Shown in pieces: positions 16,572 to 25,321 of a stretch of 64,000 nt of DNA (its first letter is position 1; every line of letters starts with the position of its first letter). The notes under the pieces are model-generated. The model was not told where the DNA came from, made no database searches, and saw only the letters and a program-made list of their open reading frames with translations. The stretch is from Streptomyces spororaveus (lineage in GTDB: Bacteria; Actinomycetota; Actinomycetes; Streptomycetales; Streptomycetaceae): the NCBI RefSeq assembly GCF_016755875.1, contig NZ_BNED01000005.1:2542001-2606000 (forward strand), given 5' to 3'. Position numbers and translations under genes: made by a program.

Positions 16572-18542
16572 CTACTTGCCGTCGGCCTTGGCCGTCGCGT
16601 CGATCGCCGCCAGGGAACGGCGGGCCTGGTTGCGGTCCGTGGTGTACCAGAAGTCCGGCAGCGTGGCCCGCAGGAAGCTCCCGTACCGGGCCGTCGCCAG
16701 CCGGGGGTCCAGGACCGCGACGACACCCCGGTCACCCGAGGCCCGTACGAGACGGCCCGCGCCCTGTGCCATCAGCAGCGCGGCGTGCGTCGCCGCGACG
16801 GCCATGAAGCCGTTGCCGCCGTGCTCCTCGACCGACTTCTGGCGGGCGCTCATCAGCGGGTCGTCCGGGCGCGGGAACGGGATCCGGTCCATGACCACGA
16901 GCTGACAGCTGGGGCCGGGCACGTCCACGCCCTGCCAGAGCGACAGCGTCCCGAACAGGCAGGTCTTGGGGTCCGCGGCGAAAGCCTTGATCAGCTCACC
17001 GAGGGTTTCCTCGCCCTGGAGCAGGATCGGGTTGTCGAGCCGGCCGCGCAGTTCCTCCGCGGCCGCCTTGGCACCGCGCATGGAGGAGAAGAGGCCGAGG
17101 GTACGGCCGCCGGCCGCCTCGATCAGCTCGGCGAGCTCGTCCATCATGTCGCCGCGGGTCCCCTCCCGGCCCGGCGTGGCCAGGTGCTTGGCGACGTAGA
17201 GGATGCCCTGCTTGGGGTAGTCGAAGGGCGAGCCGACGTCGAGGCCCCGCCATACGGGTACGTCGTCTCCCTCGACGCCCTCGGGGGACAGCCCCAGCGA
17301 GCCCGCGACCCCGTTGAAGTCGCCGCCCAGCTTGAGGGTGGCGGAGGTCAGCACCACGGAGCGCTCCGCGAACAGCTTCTCGCGCAGCAGACCGGACACC
17401 GACAGGGGGGCGACCCGGAGGGTGGCGCCGAAGCGGTCGTGCCGCTCGTACCAGACGACGTCGTACTCGGAGCCGTTGGTGATCCGCTCCGCCACGCCGT
17501 GGATGCTCTCCACGGCGGCCAGCGCCTGCTTGCGCACCGCGTCCTCGTCGTGGACGGACTTGTCCCGGGTCGCTCCGATCGCCGAGATCACGTTGCGCGC
17601 GGCGTCCCTCAGGGACATCAGCGCGTAGCCGAGATCCTCGGGGATCTGCTCCAGCCGGCCGGGGAGCGCCAGCTCCATGACCCGCTCGAAGCTTTCCGAG
17701 GCGGTCTGCAGGGCGTCCGCGGTCTTCTCGTCGACCAGCTTGGCGGCACGCTTCACGGCCCGGTTGACCTGCCCGGGGGTGAGCTCACCGGTGGCGACCC
17801 CGGTCACCCGGGAGACCAGCTCATGGGCCTCGTCGACGATCAGCACCTCGTGCTGCGGCAGCACGGGGGCGCCCTCGATGGCATCGATGGCGAGCAGTGC
17901 GTGGTTGGTGACGACCACGTCCGCGAGCTTGGCCCGCTCACGCGCGGCCTCCGCGAAGCACTCGGCGCCGTACGCGCACTTCGTCGCGCCGAGGCACTCG
18001 CGGGAGGAGACGGAGATCTGCGACCAGGCCTTGTCCGAGACGCCCGGGGTCAGGTCGTCGCGGTCACCGGTCTCCGTCTCGTCGGCCCAGTCGCGCATGC
18101 GCAGCAGGTCCTGGCCGAGCTTGCTGGTGGGCGCGGCCGCCTCGAACTGGTCGAAGAGGCCGTCCTCCTCGTCCTGCGGAGCACCCTCGTGCAGGCGGTG
18201 CAGGCACAGGTAGTTGGACCGGCCCTTGAGCATGGCGAACTGGGGGCGGCGGCGCAGCTGCGGGTGCAGTGCCTCCACCGTCCGGGGCAGATCGCGCTCG
18301 ACGAGCTGCCGCTGCAGGGCGAGCGTCGCCGTGGCGACGACCACGCGCTCGCCGTGGGCGAGGGCCGGCACCAGGTAGCCGAGGGACTTACCGGTGCCGG
18401 TGCCGGCCTGGATCAGCCGGTGGGAGTTGTCGTCGATCGCTTCGGCGACGGCTTCGGCCATGGCCACCTGGCCGGGGCGCTCCGTGCCGCCGACGGCGGA
18501 GACGGCGGCGTGCAGCAGGTCGGGGAGGGAGGGCTTCGTCAT
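16572..18542 (-). CDS. dinG: DinG/Rad3-like ATP-dependent DNA helicase
   Basis: 656 residues from ATG 18542. Superfamily II, XPD-like 5'-3' helicase. Walker A is in QAGTGTGKSLG (about residue 45) and the DEAH box in IVDEAHELVSR. Four cysteines that can hold a 4Fe-4S cluster lie between them (NYLCLHRL, SSRECLGATKCAYGAECF). The C-terminal motifs QGVDVPGPSCQLVVMDRIPF and GAGRLVRASGD (motif VI) are present. No SOS box was found upstream. It lies downstream of the siderophore operon on the same strand with a 52-bp gap. Confidence 0.93.
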   Translation of the reverse strand: MTKPSLPDLLHAAVSAVGGTERPGQVAMAEAVAEAIDDNSHRLIQAGTGTGKSLGYLVPALAHGERVVVATATLALQRQLVERDLPRTVEALHPQLRRRPQFAMLKGRSNYLCLHRLHEGAPQDEEDGLFDQFEAAAPTSKLGQDLLRMRDWADETETGDRDDLTPGVSDKAWSQISVSSRECLGATKCAYGAECFAEAARERAKLADVVVTNHALLAIDAIEGAPVLPQHEVLIVDEAHELVSRVTGVATGELTPGQVNRAVKRAAKLVDEKTADALQTASESFERVMELALPGRLEQIPEDLGYALMSLRDAARNVISAIGATRDKSVHDEDAVRKQALAAVESIHGVAERITNGSEYDVVWYERHDRFGATLRVAPLSVSGLLREKLFAERSVVLTSATLKLGGDFNGVAGSLGLSPEGVEGDDVPVWRGLDVGSPFDYPKQGILYVAKHLATPGREGTRGDMMDELAELIEAAGGRTLGLFSSMRGAKAAAEELRGRLDNPILLQGEETLGELIKAFAADPKTCLFGTLSLWQGVDVPGPSCQLVVMDRIPFPRPDDPLMSARQKSVEEHGGNGFMAVAATHAALLMAQGAGRLVRASGDRGVVAVLDPRLATARYGSFLRATLPDFWYTTDRNQARRSLAAIDATAKADGK

Positions 18543-18594
18543 AGCACTGCCAACCCTACGGGGCCGCACCGACAACGGACGCACCGGCGAGTGA

Positions 18595-20487
18595 TCACGG
18601 CCGGTACAAGGGGTTCGGTACGGTGCCGTGCTGCACGGCGTGCGGGCGGTCGGGGCGGTCTCGGTAGCCGTCCTCGTAGAGCCGGTTGCGGTTCAGGCAG
18701 AGCCGTCCGATGCGTTCGCCGAGCAGGTCGAAGAGCTCGTAGCGCTCCTTGAGCTCCGGGAAGCGGGCCTGGTGGCGCAGGATCTCCGCCCGCACGAGCG
18801 ACCAGAACTCGCTCTCCGGGACACCGAGGCCGTCCTCGCACAGGGCCGAGAGGTAGCGGAACACGCCGACGAACAGCCCGGAGTGGATGAACTGGGGGAG
18901 GAAGTCGGCCGGCTCGGTGAGCAGGACCGCCCGCACCTCGTCGGGCAGGGACTCCAGCTCCGGCAGCGGTTCGTCACTGATGTTGACGTCGTCCACGAAG
19001 TCCTTGACCGCGAGCCGGACCGGGACGTCGTGCTCGTCGAAGATCACGATGGTGTTCTCGCCGTGCGGGGAGAAGACGGTCCCGTAGCGGTAGAGGAAGT
19101 GGAGCAGTGGGGGCAGGAGGGCGGCGAAGAGGCGCTGCAGCCAGACGGCCGGGGCCAGCCCGGACCTGGCGACCAGCTCGGCGGTGAAGGAGCGGCCGCG
19201 CGGGTCGGTGTGCAGGAGGGAGGCGAGGGTGCGGGCGCGCTCGCCGGGGGCGAGCAGGCCGGTGAGGGGCTCGCGCCAGATCGCGCCGAGGAGCTCCTTG
19301 TACTGGTAGGGGACCTCGGGCAGCTCGTCGTAGACGGGGTGGCGGACGGTGACGGAGGCGACCTCGCCGAGCAGGACGACCCGGCACTCGTCGCGGAGGA
19401 AGGGGTCGCCGTCGCGGAGGGAGTGGATCCAGGCGGTGACGGCGGGGGCCGCGAGCGTGAGGTCGCCGGGCAGGCCGCGCCAGACCATGGTGTTGAAGAC
19501 GGAGAGCGGGAGTTTGACGCTGTGCCGGTCGGGCCGGCTGACGTTGAGGAAGGTGCGGACGGACTGCTGCGGGAGACGCACGTCGGGGTCGGCCGGCAGC
19601 GGTACCAGGGCGCAGGAGGCGAGCGCCGGGGCGAAGAGGGGGAGGACGACCTCGTCCCACTGCCAGGGGTGGACCGGCAGGTAGAGATAGTGGAGCGGGT
19701 CGAGGCCGCGGTCGCGCAGGGACCGGTCGAAGGCGGCCCGGGTGACGGGGTCGAGCTCGGCGGTGTAGAGGCGGGCGGGGTCTTCCAGGCCGGCGGTTCC
19801 CCGGTAGGTGGCGAGCGAGGTGTGGGCGGCGAGCCAGGGCAGCCGCTGGCGGGTGCGGGCCTCGGGTGCCCAGGCCGCGGTGTCGGAGGCGGAGAGTCCG
19901 AGGCGTCCCTTGTTGGGGACGAGCCAGGGGTGGCCGGTCTGGTGGCCTTCGAGGCCGGCGTAGTCGAGGTCGGCGAGGACGTCGGCGGTGAGTGCGGTGT
20001 GGTCGAGCCGGGCGTCGGCGGTGAGGGTGGCGCTGAGCTCGCGGACGAGGTGACCGAGGGTGGGTCCGTCGAGGCCGAGGAGGGTGCGGGCCCGGATGAG
20101 GAAGGCGTACGGGTCCCCGAAGGCGGCCGGGCTCCCGAGGTGGCCCGGCACGCCGGGTGAGGGAGGTGAGCCCGGCGCGGGCGCGGGTGGGGTGAGGGTG
20201 ATGGTGTCCGGGGTGACGTGCCAGCTGCCGTACGAGCGGCGGCGGGCGCGGAAGCCGAGGCTGCTGCCGTCGTCGAGGGTCAGGGTCCAGGCGTCGCCGG
20301 CGGCGGCCGGGGTGGGGACGGGCCGGACGATCTCCTCGTAGGCGAACTCGCCGATCATCTTGGCGAGCAGCCGTCGCGCGGCGACGTCCCAGGTCGCGCG
20401 GTTGAGTTCGGGTGGGATGCAGGGGTGCTGGGGTGAAGGTGGCACGGCGGGTTCGGCGGCGTCGTGGGCTGCGGGGAAGTTCGGCAC
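18595..20487 (-). CDS. IucA/IucC-type NIS siderophore synthetase
   Basis: 630 residues from a GTG with GAGGAG nearby. NRPS-independent siderophore (NIS) synthetases adenylate citrate or a related carboxylate and condense it with an amine or alcohol. Visible features: HPWQWDEVVLPLF, RTFLNVSRPDRHSVKLPLSVFNTMVWRG (carboxylate/ATP binding region), and FSPHGENTIVIFDEHDVPVRLAVKDFVDDV (an ATP/metal site typical of the family). The C-terminus is the FhuF-like part (VGVFRYLSALCEDG). It is the fourth gene of the operon; a 100-bp gap separates it from the acyltransferase upstream. Confidence 0.93.
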   Translation of the reverse strand: MPNFPAAHDAAEPAVPPSPQHPCIPPELNRATWDVAARRLLAKMIGEFAYEEIVRPVPTPAAAGDAWTLTLDDGSSLGFRARRRSYGSWHVTPDTITLTPPAPAPGSPPSPGVPGHLGSPAAFGDPYAFLIRARTLLGLDGPTLGHLVRELSATLTADARLDHTALTADVLADLDYAGLEGHQTGHPWLVPNKGRLGLSASDTAAWAPEARTRQRLPWLAAHTSLATYRGTAGLEDPARLYTAELDPVTRAAFDRSLRDRGLDPLHYLYLPVHPWQWDEVVLPLFAPALASCALVPLPADPDVRLPQQSVRTFLNVSRPDRHSVKLPLSVFNTMVWRGLPGDLTLAAPAVTAWIHSLRDGDPFLRDECRVVLLGEVASVTVRHPVYDELPEVPYQYKELLGAIWREPLTGLLAPGERARTLASLLHTDPRGRSFTAELVARSGLAPAVWLQRLFAALLPPLLHFLYRYGTVFSPHGENTIVIFDEHDVPVRLAVKDFVDDVNISDEPLPELESLPDEVRAVLLTEPADFLPQFIHSGLFVGVFRYLSALCEDGLGVPESEFWSLVRAEILRHQARFPELKERYELFDLLGERIGRLCLNRNRLYEDGYRDRPDRPHAVQHGTVPNPLYRP

Positions 20488-20587
20488 GGGACTCCTCGGA
20501 GGTCGGGAACTCTGCTCCGCTACGCAGAGTTATCAAAGGGAGAGGTGCGAAGCCGCCGACGACGGGTCGGGGTGTGCGGTGCGGCAC

Positions 20588-21307
20588 TCAGAGGAGATTG
20601 CGCAGCACCCGCTCCCGGACCATCAGGGCGGCCCGCTTCTCGGGAAGGTCGATTTCCGCGGAGCAGCGGAAACCGGAGCTCAGGAAGGCCGATACGGAGG
20701 GGGTGTTGCGGATGTCCGGTTCCGCGACGACGCGTGTGCAGCGGGGGCGGTTGCCGAGGACCAGGTCGGCCACGGCGCGCAGCAGGGCCGTGCCCAGTCC
20801 GCGGCCACGGTTCGTGCCGTCTCCGATGAGCAGGTGGATACCCATGTCGTGGGGGCGCGCCGGGTAGTAGCCGGAGAGCGGGTCGAGGTCGGCCCGGTAG
20901 ATCTCCCAGTAGCTCATCGGTGTGCCGTCGAGGAGACCGAGGCAGGGGATGCTGCGGCCGTCGCCGTCGAGCTGGGCCCGCAGGTGGGCCGCGGTGACGG
21001 CGGCGGGGCCGGCGAGCTCCCAGTAGGCGGCCACCTCGGGATCGTTCATCCAGCCGGTGAGCAGCTCCAGGTCGCGGCCGGGTCGCACGGGTTCGAGGCG
21101 GAAGGCGCCGGCGGGTGTGGTGACGCTGCCCCAGATGGCGGGGGAATCGAGCAGGTCGGCCTCGGCGAGCAGGGGCAGCAGGTCCGCGTTGAGGCGCTGT
21201 TCGCGCCTGCCGTCGGCGACTTCCAGGAGGCCGGTGGCAGAGCGGGCATCGTGGGCGGAGCCGGTGGCTGCGACCGGGGCCGGGGCTGAGGTGTCGGTGG
21301 AGGGCAT
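20588..21307 (-). CDS. GNAT acyltransferase of the siderophore operon
   Basis: 239 residues from ATG 21307. AlcB/IucB/RhbD-like N-acyltransferase, which usually acylates a hydroxylamine on the siderophore side chain. The fold is visible in FRLEPVRPGRDLELLTGWMNDPEVAAYWEL and the acetyl-CoA site NRGRGLGTALLRAV. PDIRNTPSVSAFLSSGF is typical of this branch. The first 50 residues are a variable extension. It is flanked on both sides by IucA/IucC synthetase genes on the same strand (gaps 31 and 100 bp). Confidence 0.88.
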   Translation of the reverse strand: MPSTDTSAPAPVAATGSAHDARSATGLLEVADGRREQRLNADLLPLLAEADLLDSPAIWGSVTTPAGAFRLEPVRPGRDLELLTGWMNDPEVAAYWELAGPAAVTAAHLRAQLDGDGRSIPCLGLLDGTPMSYWEIYRADLDPLSGYYPARPHDMGIHLLIGDGTNRGRGLGTALLRAVADLVLGNRPRCTRVVAEPDIRNTPSVSAFLSSGFRCSAEIDLPEKRAALMVRERVLRNLL

Positions 21308-21338
21308 CGGGGCTCTTCTCCGCGTCGGCGCCGACGCG

Positions 21339-23624
21339 TCAATCGTGAAGGGGGTTGGTGATGGTGACGTAGACGGACTGGGTGTCGACGGGGCCGACCA
21401 GCTCGTCGAGTCCGCCCAGGCGGGTGAGCAGGTTCGCCTTGCAGCGCAGGGTGGGCGAGTCGAGCAGCCGGGCGGGGAGCGGGCCCAGGCCCGTGGCCTT
21501 GGCGAGGAAGCGGCGGAAGGCGGCGAGGAGGACGCGTTCGTCCGCGAGCCGCTGGGATCCGAAGGCGCCGATGAGGCCGAGCACGTTGTTGATGCCGAGG
21601 TAGTAGGCGAAGCGTTCGTCGGTGACGGCGTCGGAGACGAAGGTGTCGCTGGCGCTTCCGATGCCGGGGAGCCGGTGCTCCAGTTCCGCGCGGCGGGATG
21701 CGCGGAAGTAGTAGCCCTGGTTGTCGCGGTAGCGGCCGCCGATGGGCCAGCCGGCCGGGTCGAGGAGCACCAGGGTGTTCTGCTGGTGCGCTTCGAGGGC
21801 GATACCGGCGAGGGCGTCGAAGGCGAGGACCGGCAGGACCACGTGGTCGAGGTAGCGCAGGAACCACTCGGCCGCGACGGCGGACGTGGTGTGGCCGGTG
21901 GCGGTGGCGAGACCGGTGACGAGTTCCGCGAGGCGGGAACTCATGGTGGTCCGGCCGGGCCAGGGGCGGGGAGCGGTGAGCGCGGCGATGCATACGGGGT
22001 CGTCGCCCGAGCGGAAGGGGTTGTGGCGCAGCAGGGCGTCGAGTCCGGGCACGGGGGTCCCGTCCGGGGCGTCCACGGCGACCCAGGCGGGGTCGCGGAC
22101 GATGTCGAAGGCGGGGTGGGACGCCTGCCACTGCTCGGCGAGGCCGGTGCGGAGCAGCCGGTGCACCTCGACGCCGCGGTGGAGTTCCTTGCGGAGGTTC
22201 TCCCGGCGGGAGTTGGTGATGCGCAGGCCCAGGGAGAGCTTGAGCATCGCGGGGGCGCCCGGGCGGTGGACGGTGCGGACGGAGGAGGTGGGGTACCAGG
22301 GCTCGCCGTGCGGGCCCAGGTCGTGCAGGAGTCCCGCGTCGAACAGGGCGGTGACGGCGGGGCGCTGGAGGAGGTCGCGGGCCTGCCAGGGGTGCAGGGG
22401 AAGGGGGGTGGTGCCGTGGGGCAGGGGGATCCCGGGGGCGAGCCGGCCGAGGAGCTGCGGGGCGGAGACGGGGCGGCCGCTCTCGGTCCAGGCGGATTCG
22501 GTCGCGAGAGCCGCGGGTTCGACCGCGAACCAGTGCAGGGGGAAGGAGCCGTGGAGTTCGGGTGAGTAGCGGCGTACCTCGGCCTCGGAGAGTCCTTCGC
22601 GGCTCTTCGGGTCGGGCTGGAGGGGGTGTCCGAGGAGGAGTGCCTGTTCGGCGGTGAGGAAGCGGTCCCCTCCGACGGGGGCCGGGGCGGTGGGGCGTTC
22701 GCGCCGGTCGGCGATGAATTCGGCGGTGCGGCGGACCGAGTCGGCCACGCGGCCGACGAGGTCGGCGGCGCCGCGGCCGCCGCTCGTGCCCTCACGGGAG
22801 ATGAGCGCGGCGATGGTGACGGCGTCGAGGGAGGGTGCGGCGGCGGCCGTGCCTTCGAGCCTGACCGCACCGAATCGGTGCCAGCCGGTGTGGGACCAGT
22901 GGCGGACCGGGACGATCAGGGCGGCGCCGGAGGCGGGAAGGGGGATGCGCAGGGGGGTTCCGGCGGGGCCGTCGGGGCGGCCGAGACCGGATTCGCGGAC
23001 CCAGCAGCGGAGCAGGTTCTCCACGGCCGCGGCCTCGGCGGCGGTGGCCGGGTCGGGGTGGTTGAGGAGGTCGGGCAGGGTGGTGGGCTCCAGACGGAGG
23101 GGGCTCGTCCATCCGGAACGGGGCCGGGGTGTTCCGTCCTTCTGCCTCGGCACGGTGGCCGTTGCCCCGGCGGGGGCCCCGGTACCGGCTCCGGTGCCGG
23201 CTCCGGTGCCGGCCGTGGCCGCCGGCTGACGGAGCTGCTCGGCCGGAGCGCCGGGTGCGCCGGCCGGGCCCGGCCGCGCGTGCTCGGCCGTGGCCCCGTC
23301 GGCGTGGGGCAGCGGGCCGCCGGCCGGGGATGGGGCCGGCGCGTCCTCGGCGGGTGCGGGCCGGGCCGGCGGGCCGGCCGCGGGCCCCGAGCCCTGCGCC
23401 TCGGGCAGGTCGGGCCGGGGCGCCGGAGAGGGCGGCTGCGCGGCCTCCCGTAGCGGCGCCGCGGCGCCGTACAGCGATGACGGCTGCCCCGGGGCGACGG
23501 CCTCGGGGTCCGGGATCGGCTGCGGCGGCGACAGCGGCTGCACCGGTCCCGCCGGTGCGGCGGGCCGGTCGGGAGACGGCGGTTGGGTGTCTGTGATGGG
23601 GGTGGACTGGTGCGGGTCTGGCAT
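21339..23624 (-). CDS. IucA/IucC-type NIS siderophore synthetase with long Pro-rich N-terminus
   Basis: 761 residues from ATG 23624 with a GAGGA ribosome site. Residues 1-170 are Pro/Ala/Gly-rich, probably disordered and unusual for the family, which normally totals about 590. The catalytic part then follows: LRCWVRESGLGRPDGPAGTPLRIPLPASGAALIVPVRHWSHTGWHRFG, HPWQARDLLQRPAVTALFDAG, RTVHRPGAPAMLKLSLGLRITNSRRENL and LEAHQQNTLVLLDPAGWPIGGRYRDNQGYYFR. Two different synthetases in one operon suggest a citrate-centred bis-amide product. It begins 22 bp after the aminotransferase gene. Confidence 0.92.
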   Translation of the reverse strand: MPDPHQSTPITDTQPPSPDRPAAPAGPVQPLSPPQPIPDPEAVAPGQPSSLYGAAAPLREAAQPPSPAPRPDLPEAQGSGPAAGPPARPAPAEDAPAPSPAGGPLPHADGATAEHARPGPAGAPGAPAEQLRQPAATAGTGAGTGAGTGAPAGATATVPRQKDGTPRPRSGWTSPLRLEPTTLPDLLNHPDPATAAEAAAVENLLRCWVRESGLGRPDGPAGTPLRIPLPASGAALIVPVRHWSHTGWHRFGAVRLEGTAAAAPSLDAVTIAALISREGTSGGRGAADLVGRVADSVRRTAEFIADRRERPTAPAPVGGDRFLTAEQALLLGHPLQPDPKSREGLSEAEVRRYSPELHGSFPLHWFAVEPAALATESAWTESGRPVSAPQLLGRLAPGIPLPHGTTPLPLHPWQARDLLQRPAVTALFDAGLLHDLGPHGEPWYPTSSVRTVHRPGAPAMLKLSLGLRITNSRRENLRKELHRGVEVHRLLRTGLAEQWQASHPAFDIVRDPAWVAVDAPDGTPVPGLDALLRHNPFRSGDDPVCIAALTAPRPWPGRTTMSSRLAELVTGLATATGHTTSAVAAEWFLRYLDHVVLPVLAFDALAGIALEAHQQNTLVLLDPAGWPIGGRYRDNQGYYFRASRRAELEHRLPGIGSASDTFVSDAVTDERFAYYLGINNVLGLIGAFGSQRLADERVLLAAFRRFLAKATGLGPLPARLLDSPTLRCKANLLTRLGGLDELVGPVDTQSVYVTITNPLHD

Positions 23625-23646
23625 CGCGGGTCCTCGGGGGTACGGG

Positions 23647-25131
23647 TCAGTGGGTCCGGCGGGAGGCGGCCGGGATGGCGTCGGCCAGGCGGTCGAGGAC
23701 CGCCGCGGCCTGCTCGTCGGTCAGGGTCAGCGGGGGCAGGAGGCGGACCACGGCGCCGTGACGGCCGCCGAGTTCGACGATCAGGCCGCGGTCCAGGCAT
23801 TCCTGGCGGACGGCGGCGGCGAGGGCCGGGGCGGCCGCCCCGGTGTCGGGGTCGACGAGTTCGACGCCGATCATCAGTCCCCGGCCCCGTACCTCCCCGA
23901 TGCAGGCGTGGCCGCCGGCCAGGCCGCGCAGGGCCGCCAGCATCCTCTCCCCCAGGGTGGCGGCCCGCTCGGCGAGCCGGTTCTCACGGACGAACGCGAG
24001 CGTGGCGGTTCCGGCGGCCATGGCGAGCTGGTTGCCGCGGAAGGTGCCCGCGTGCCCGCCGGGGGCCCAGACGTCCAGACCGGCCCGGTACACGATCACG
24101 GCGAGCGGCAGACTGCCGCCGATCGCCTTGGAGAGGACCATGACGTCGGGCACCACCCCGGCGTGGTCGACGCCCCAGAAGGCGCCGGTCCGGCCGACAC
24201 CCGTCTGCACCTCGTCGGCGATCAGCGGGATCCCCCGCGCCGCGGTGATCTCGCGCATCCGCCGCAGCCAGCCGTCCGGGGCGGGGATCACCCCGCCTTC
24301 GCCCTGCACGGGCTCGACGATCATTCCGGCGGGGGCGGGCACCCCGCCCTTCGGGTCGTCCAGCAGGTTCTCCGTCCAGCGCGCGGAGAGTTCGGCGCCC
24401 TCGGGCCCGCCGACGCCGAACGGGCAGCGGAGGTCCTGCGGGTATGGCAGCCGGGTCACCCGTACTCCGGGGGCGCCCCCCGAGGCGTCCAGGGCCCCGG
24501 CCGTCATGCCGTGGTAGGCCCCGGTGAAGGCGAGCAGCCCGGAGCGGCCGGTCGCGGTGCGCACCAGCTTGAGCGCGGCCTCCACGGCATCCGTGCCGGC
24601 GGGCCCGCAGAACTGGATGCGCGCGTCGGCGGCCAGCTCGGGCGGCAGGTTGGCGAAGAGCTCGGTGGTGAAGTCGTCCTTGACCGGGGTCGCGAGGTCC
24701 AGCACGTGCAGCGGTGCACCCGAGTCGAGGACGCCCCGGATGGCTTCGAGCACCACCGGGTGGTTGTGCCCGAGGGCGAGCGAGCCGGCGCCGGAGAGGC
24801 AGTCGAGGTAACGCCGCCCGTCGGCGCCCTCGATGGTCAGCCCGCGGGCCCGCACGGGGACGATGGGCAGCGAGCGCGCGTACGTCCGGGCGGCGGACTC
24901 CCGCTGCGCCTGCCTGCGCAGGATGCCCTCGGGGGCGAGGGGACCCCCCGGCCCGTCGCCTGCGTCCGGGCCGTGCGGCACGTGTCGGCCGTGCGGACCG
25001 GGCTCCCGGCTTCCCTGCGTCGGCACTTGAAGCGGGATCTCTGTCGCGGCCGCCGCCGCGGCCGGCTCGGTGACAGCCACGAGTGTCGGTCCTCCCGCAG
25101 TGATTGCTCTTCCGGATTGCGTCTCGAACAT
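23647..25131 (-). CDS. PLP-dependent diaminobutyrate/ornithine-type aminotransferase
   Basis: 494 residues from ATG 25131 with GGGGAG 10 nt upstream; the open frame continues upstream but overlaps the promoter of the protease gene. Class III aminotransferase: GAYHGMTAGAL (PLP phosphate region), IADEVQTGVGRTGAFW (Asp contacts the pyridine nitrogen), VLSKAIGGSLPLAVIVY (catalytic Lys), HAGTFRGNQLAMAAG. The closest role is diaminobutyrate-2-oxoglutarate aminotransferase as in rhizobactin-type siderophore loci (RhbA). As first gene of the operon it would feed diamine precursor. No decarboxylase or N-hydroxylase is nearby. Confidence 0.88.
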   Translation of the reverse strand: MFETQSGRAITAGGPTLVAVTEPAAAAAATEIPLQVPTQGSREPGPHGRHVPHGPDAGDGPGGPLAPEGILRRQAQRESAARTYARSLPIVPVRARGLTIEGADGRRYLDCLSGAGSLALGHNHPVVLEAIRGVLDSGAPLHVLDLATPVKDDFTTELFANLPPELAADARIQFCGPAGTDAVEAALKLVRTATGRSGLLAFTGAYHGMTAGALDASGGAPGVRVTRLPYPQDLRCPFGVGGPEGAELSARWTENLLDDPKGGVPAPAGMIVEPVQGEGGVIPAPDGWLRRMREITAARGIPLIADEVQTGVGRTGAFWGVDHAGVVPDVMVLSKAIGGSLPLAVIVYRAGLDVWAPGGHAGTFRGNQLAMAAGTATLAFVRENRLAERAATLGERMLAALRGLAGGHACIGEVRGRGLMIGVELVDPDTGAAAPALAAAVRQECLDRGLIVELGGRHGAVVRLLPPLTLTDEQAAAVLDRLADAIPAASRRTH

Positions 25132-25321
25132 GAACGCTGCTCCCCCATCCCCCGTACGTACCAACGACGGTGACGGCGACGGATCACGGGTTGACTCAAG
25201 ATCCTTGTCACGCAAGGCAAAGAGGGCCAGGAACCGCGGCCCCGGCCTGTGTCGTCCTCGGCGACAGCGGCATAGTGGGGGCCTGCACTCCACTCCTCGA
25301 ACTCCCAGGGGGACGAACGAC

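Noticed and set aside
25132..25321. Iron-box (IdeR/DmdR type) before the siderophore operon
   Set aside because: No match to the TTAGGTTAGGCTAACCTAA-like consensus in the promoter region or between operon genes.
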